Assembly: GCA_027886175.1 (NCBI GenBank)
Contig: JAJNNQ010000008.1
Location: 2,573,501 to 2,637,500 of the forward strand
Reading direction: 5' to 3'
Source: Phylloscopus collybita
Taxonomy: Eukaryota > Chordata > Aves > Passeriformes > Phylloscopidae
Length of the DNA stretch: 64,000 bases
The notes below the pieces were generated by a model that searched no databases, was not told the origin of the DNA, and was given only the letters and a program-made list of their open reading frames with translations. The translations under genes were made by a program, and so were the position numbers. The number at the start of each line of letters is the position of its first letter. Within the stretch, counting starts at the first letter, position 1. Positions 61,883 through 64,000 of the stretch are shown here, one piece after another.

Positions 61883-64000
61883 AGATGACAGCTCTTCTGG
61901 CACTGCTGGGCTCACGTGTTGCCAAAGGATTGCTTTCCACTGGTGTTTCTGATGTCCTCACTGACAGCTTGTCCTGCTTGTCCTTTCAGTGCAGGGCTTG
62001 TTTCTCGTTAGGGACCCTGTATCTCACTGCTGAACAAATTCCTGCCAGGATGAGGCTGGCTGCTCCCTTCAGCTCTGGGAGGCCCCTCACAGCAGGAGCT
62101 GTGAGCGTGTTCACAAACAGCTGGGCTGAGTTTAGTTCCAAATATGTCTAAAATAAGATCATACCTGCACAGCTGAGTGGCACTGTATCTTGTTTTAGGC
62201 AAGAGGGTGGTTTTAGGTGTCTGTTTTGAGTGCATCTGGCAGACTTCATGAACAGAGATATCTGCAGTCAGATTAGTAAGCATAGGGGAGTTTCTTGCAC
62301 TGCCTGACCTCTGGAAGCTGTGGTCACTTGATGTGTGAGCTCCTGCTTCACTGTAACAGTTTTACTCTCCTTTCTAGTGATTGGAGAGCAGCTGACCTTG
62401 TTTGTGTATCTCATGATTGCCCTGAAACTGTTCCCCACCACCAGGTGAATCAATGCACAGGGATGCACAGAGGAGCTGCCAGGACACAAAGGCAGTTGTG
62501 GTCCAAGAACCCTCTGTCAGAGTGGTTGGCAGCAGCCATTAAAAACTGTGATCTGTTTATGCATGGGCTGAGCTCAGAACTGGGGTTTCTGCACCCTACA
62601 GTTTTCTGACCTCCTCCCAGCTCTGCCAAGGATGTACTTTGTGACTTGGGGAAAGTCGGTTCTCTCTCTTTTCAGTTTCCCCTCAGAGGGCATCTTTGAG
62701 CCCTGGGGATATCTCCTGCCTCCCCAAGACTGGAAGGATTAATTGACCTGTGCATTTGAAGTCATAAACTGCCATGCAGGGCCAGACCCTGCACCAGTGC
62801 ATAAAGAGACATTTTATCATTGCTTTTGAAGGGAAGAGAACTGTGATCCAAGTGCCTACAAGTGGGCAAACCCCACAGTGACAGGGCAAGTTAATTCATA
62901 AATTCTTTCCCCTGTCTTCCTCAAACCTCTCTGTTGGCTTTTCCTACTCACTTAACAGTATTCCTGCTCAGTCTTCAGGCTCAGCTTTCTCCTGAGCTTT
63001 GTTTGTTCCCACTGCTCTTTCAAGCAGGGCTCTTCTGCTTGAAAAAGGCACTTTGATTCATTCTGTGCTCTTGACATGAAGCTAATGGGGTTCAGCTGAT
63101 CTGGTGAGTCAGAGAACGTTCCTTTGCATCTCTGTCTCGTGGACTGAGTGAAGCAGAGCCTCTGTGGAAGGCAGACATGGGATCATATCAGTAAAGAGTA
63201 CATACAATGTGCCTGACTCAGTTGTAACTAATTCAGCGTAAAACATGCCTTTTTTGTCATGAATGTATGGGGAGTAATGGTTAAAATTATTTCAGTTCCT
63301 CTCTGCCTTTGACAAATTTGAAAGCAGTGTGATGCTGATGCTAGGGGTTTGTTTTGAATACTATATTGCATGCTTCTTTTTGGTCAAAGTCTTATTTATT
63401 CTGCTTTTTAACTTCTCTTCTCTTCTTAGAACATATGAATCTTTTTAGTGTAGTACACAATGTTTTCTGGTTATACTACTGGTATTTTGTGAGGCACATA
63501 ACCTCAAAGTGGAGATTTTTCACTTACAGGGTCTCCTTTTAAAGGAGTCCAAGAATGGCAGCATTGGATTCAAGCTTCACATGTTGTGTGTGTGTGGCAA
63601 TGAAGAAGTCATTTGTACCAGAGGCCCAGCTCACAGCTGAAACCTTAGAGATAAGACGAAGTGATGCTGTGGAGGAGCTCATAGTCAAGTGCCAGTACAC
63701 AAAGGGACACAAAGAATAATTTTTGCAGTTGTCTGGCTGTTCACTTGTACCTTGGGGCAGCAGTGTTGGGTAAGCAGGCACATCAGTTACAGACTCTGGG
63801 TGCTCTGGGTCTGGGGTGGTGGAAGGGCCCAATGAATCCCAGAAGACAGAGGAGAGGGATCCCCAACCCAAAAACCCTGGAGAGTGCCCAGGGGTGAAAG
63901 CAAGAGCAGAAGGGGGTGCAGTATTCCTGCTGACACCGTCGCCTTAACGTCATGAGAAGCTGAGTAGTGCAGGATCAGCCATTCCTGGGTACGTAACTCC
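61883..64000. other. Right-end region without recognised gene
   Basis: No known domain or repeat family recognised. A 110-codon minus-strand ORF at 63,539-63,871 is the longest here; its composition gives no support for it being a gene. Confidence 0.5.

Noticed and set aside
63539..63871. 110-codon minus-strand ORF near the right edge
   Set aside because: No domain, no splice or poly(A) context, and composition typical of chance frames.

Overview
This is nuclear DNA from a vertebrate, most likely a bird. It carries split, intron-containing genes with canonical splice sites, CpG-rich promoters, and several CR1 LINE remnants of the avian/sauropsid type (about 3132-3233, 46,990-47,780 and 12,146-12,655). 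Three protein-coding genes are recognisable, all on the minus strand. There is no sign of a prokaryote, plasmid or active virus, and I found no new multi-gene system.

Layout, left to right. (1) 1-12,100: the 5' part of WWOX, coding exons 1-4 with a CpG-rich promoter at about 11,540-12,090. Exon 5 and everything after it lie off the left edge. (2) 12,100-14,965: spacer with one well-preserved CR1 3' end. (3) 14,965-34,060: all of NDRG4. The poly(A) signal is at 14,981-14,986, the stop codon at 17,125-17,127, and there are two separate first exons (25,617 with a TATA/CCAAT promoter, 34,060 with a CpG-rich promoter). A 39-nt alternative exon lies at 17,867-17,905. All exon phases were joined by hand and give a 339-residue short isoform without a frame error. 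(4) 34,061-45,280: mostly intergenic DNA with simple repeats and one unassigned minus-strand ORF at 43,797-44,201. (5) 45,281-49,008: all of GINS3 in three coding exons (212 residues), with a GC-AG second intron and an NRF1-type promoter site. (6) 49,100-64,000: no recognisable gene; it holds a G-rich satellite, A/T-rich runs and a perfect 381-bp direct repeat (58,009-58,389 and 61,502-61,882).

The genes do not form a pathway. WWOX is a WW-domain/short-chain dehydrogenase scaffold and tumour suppressor, NDRG4 is a brain- and heart-enriched NDR protein, and GINS3 is a subunit of the replicative GINS complex. In human, GINS3 and NDRG4 are neighbours on 16q21 in the same relative order and orientation, whereas WWOX is roughly 20 Mb away on 16q23. 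The NDRG4-WWOX adjacency here therefore marks a chromosomal rearrangement relative to human.

The observations most worth checking are the perfect 381-bp duplication, the 244-bp duplication inside NDRG4, the inverted repeat pair that brackets GINS3 exon 2, the GC-AG intron, a long AAGGG pentamer tract next to NDRG4 exon 2, a palindromic X-box plus MEF2-like element in an NDRG4 intron, and the unassigned terminal-exon-like ORF downstream of GINS3.
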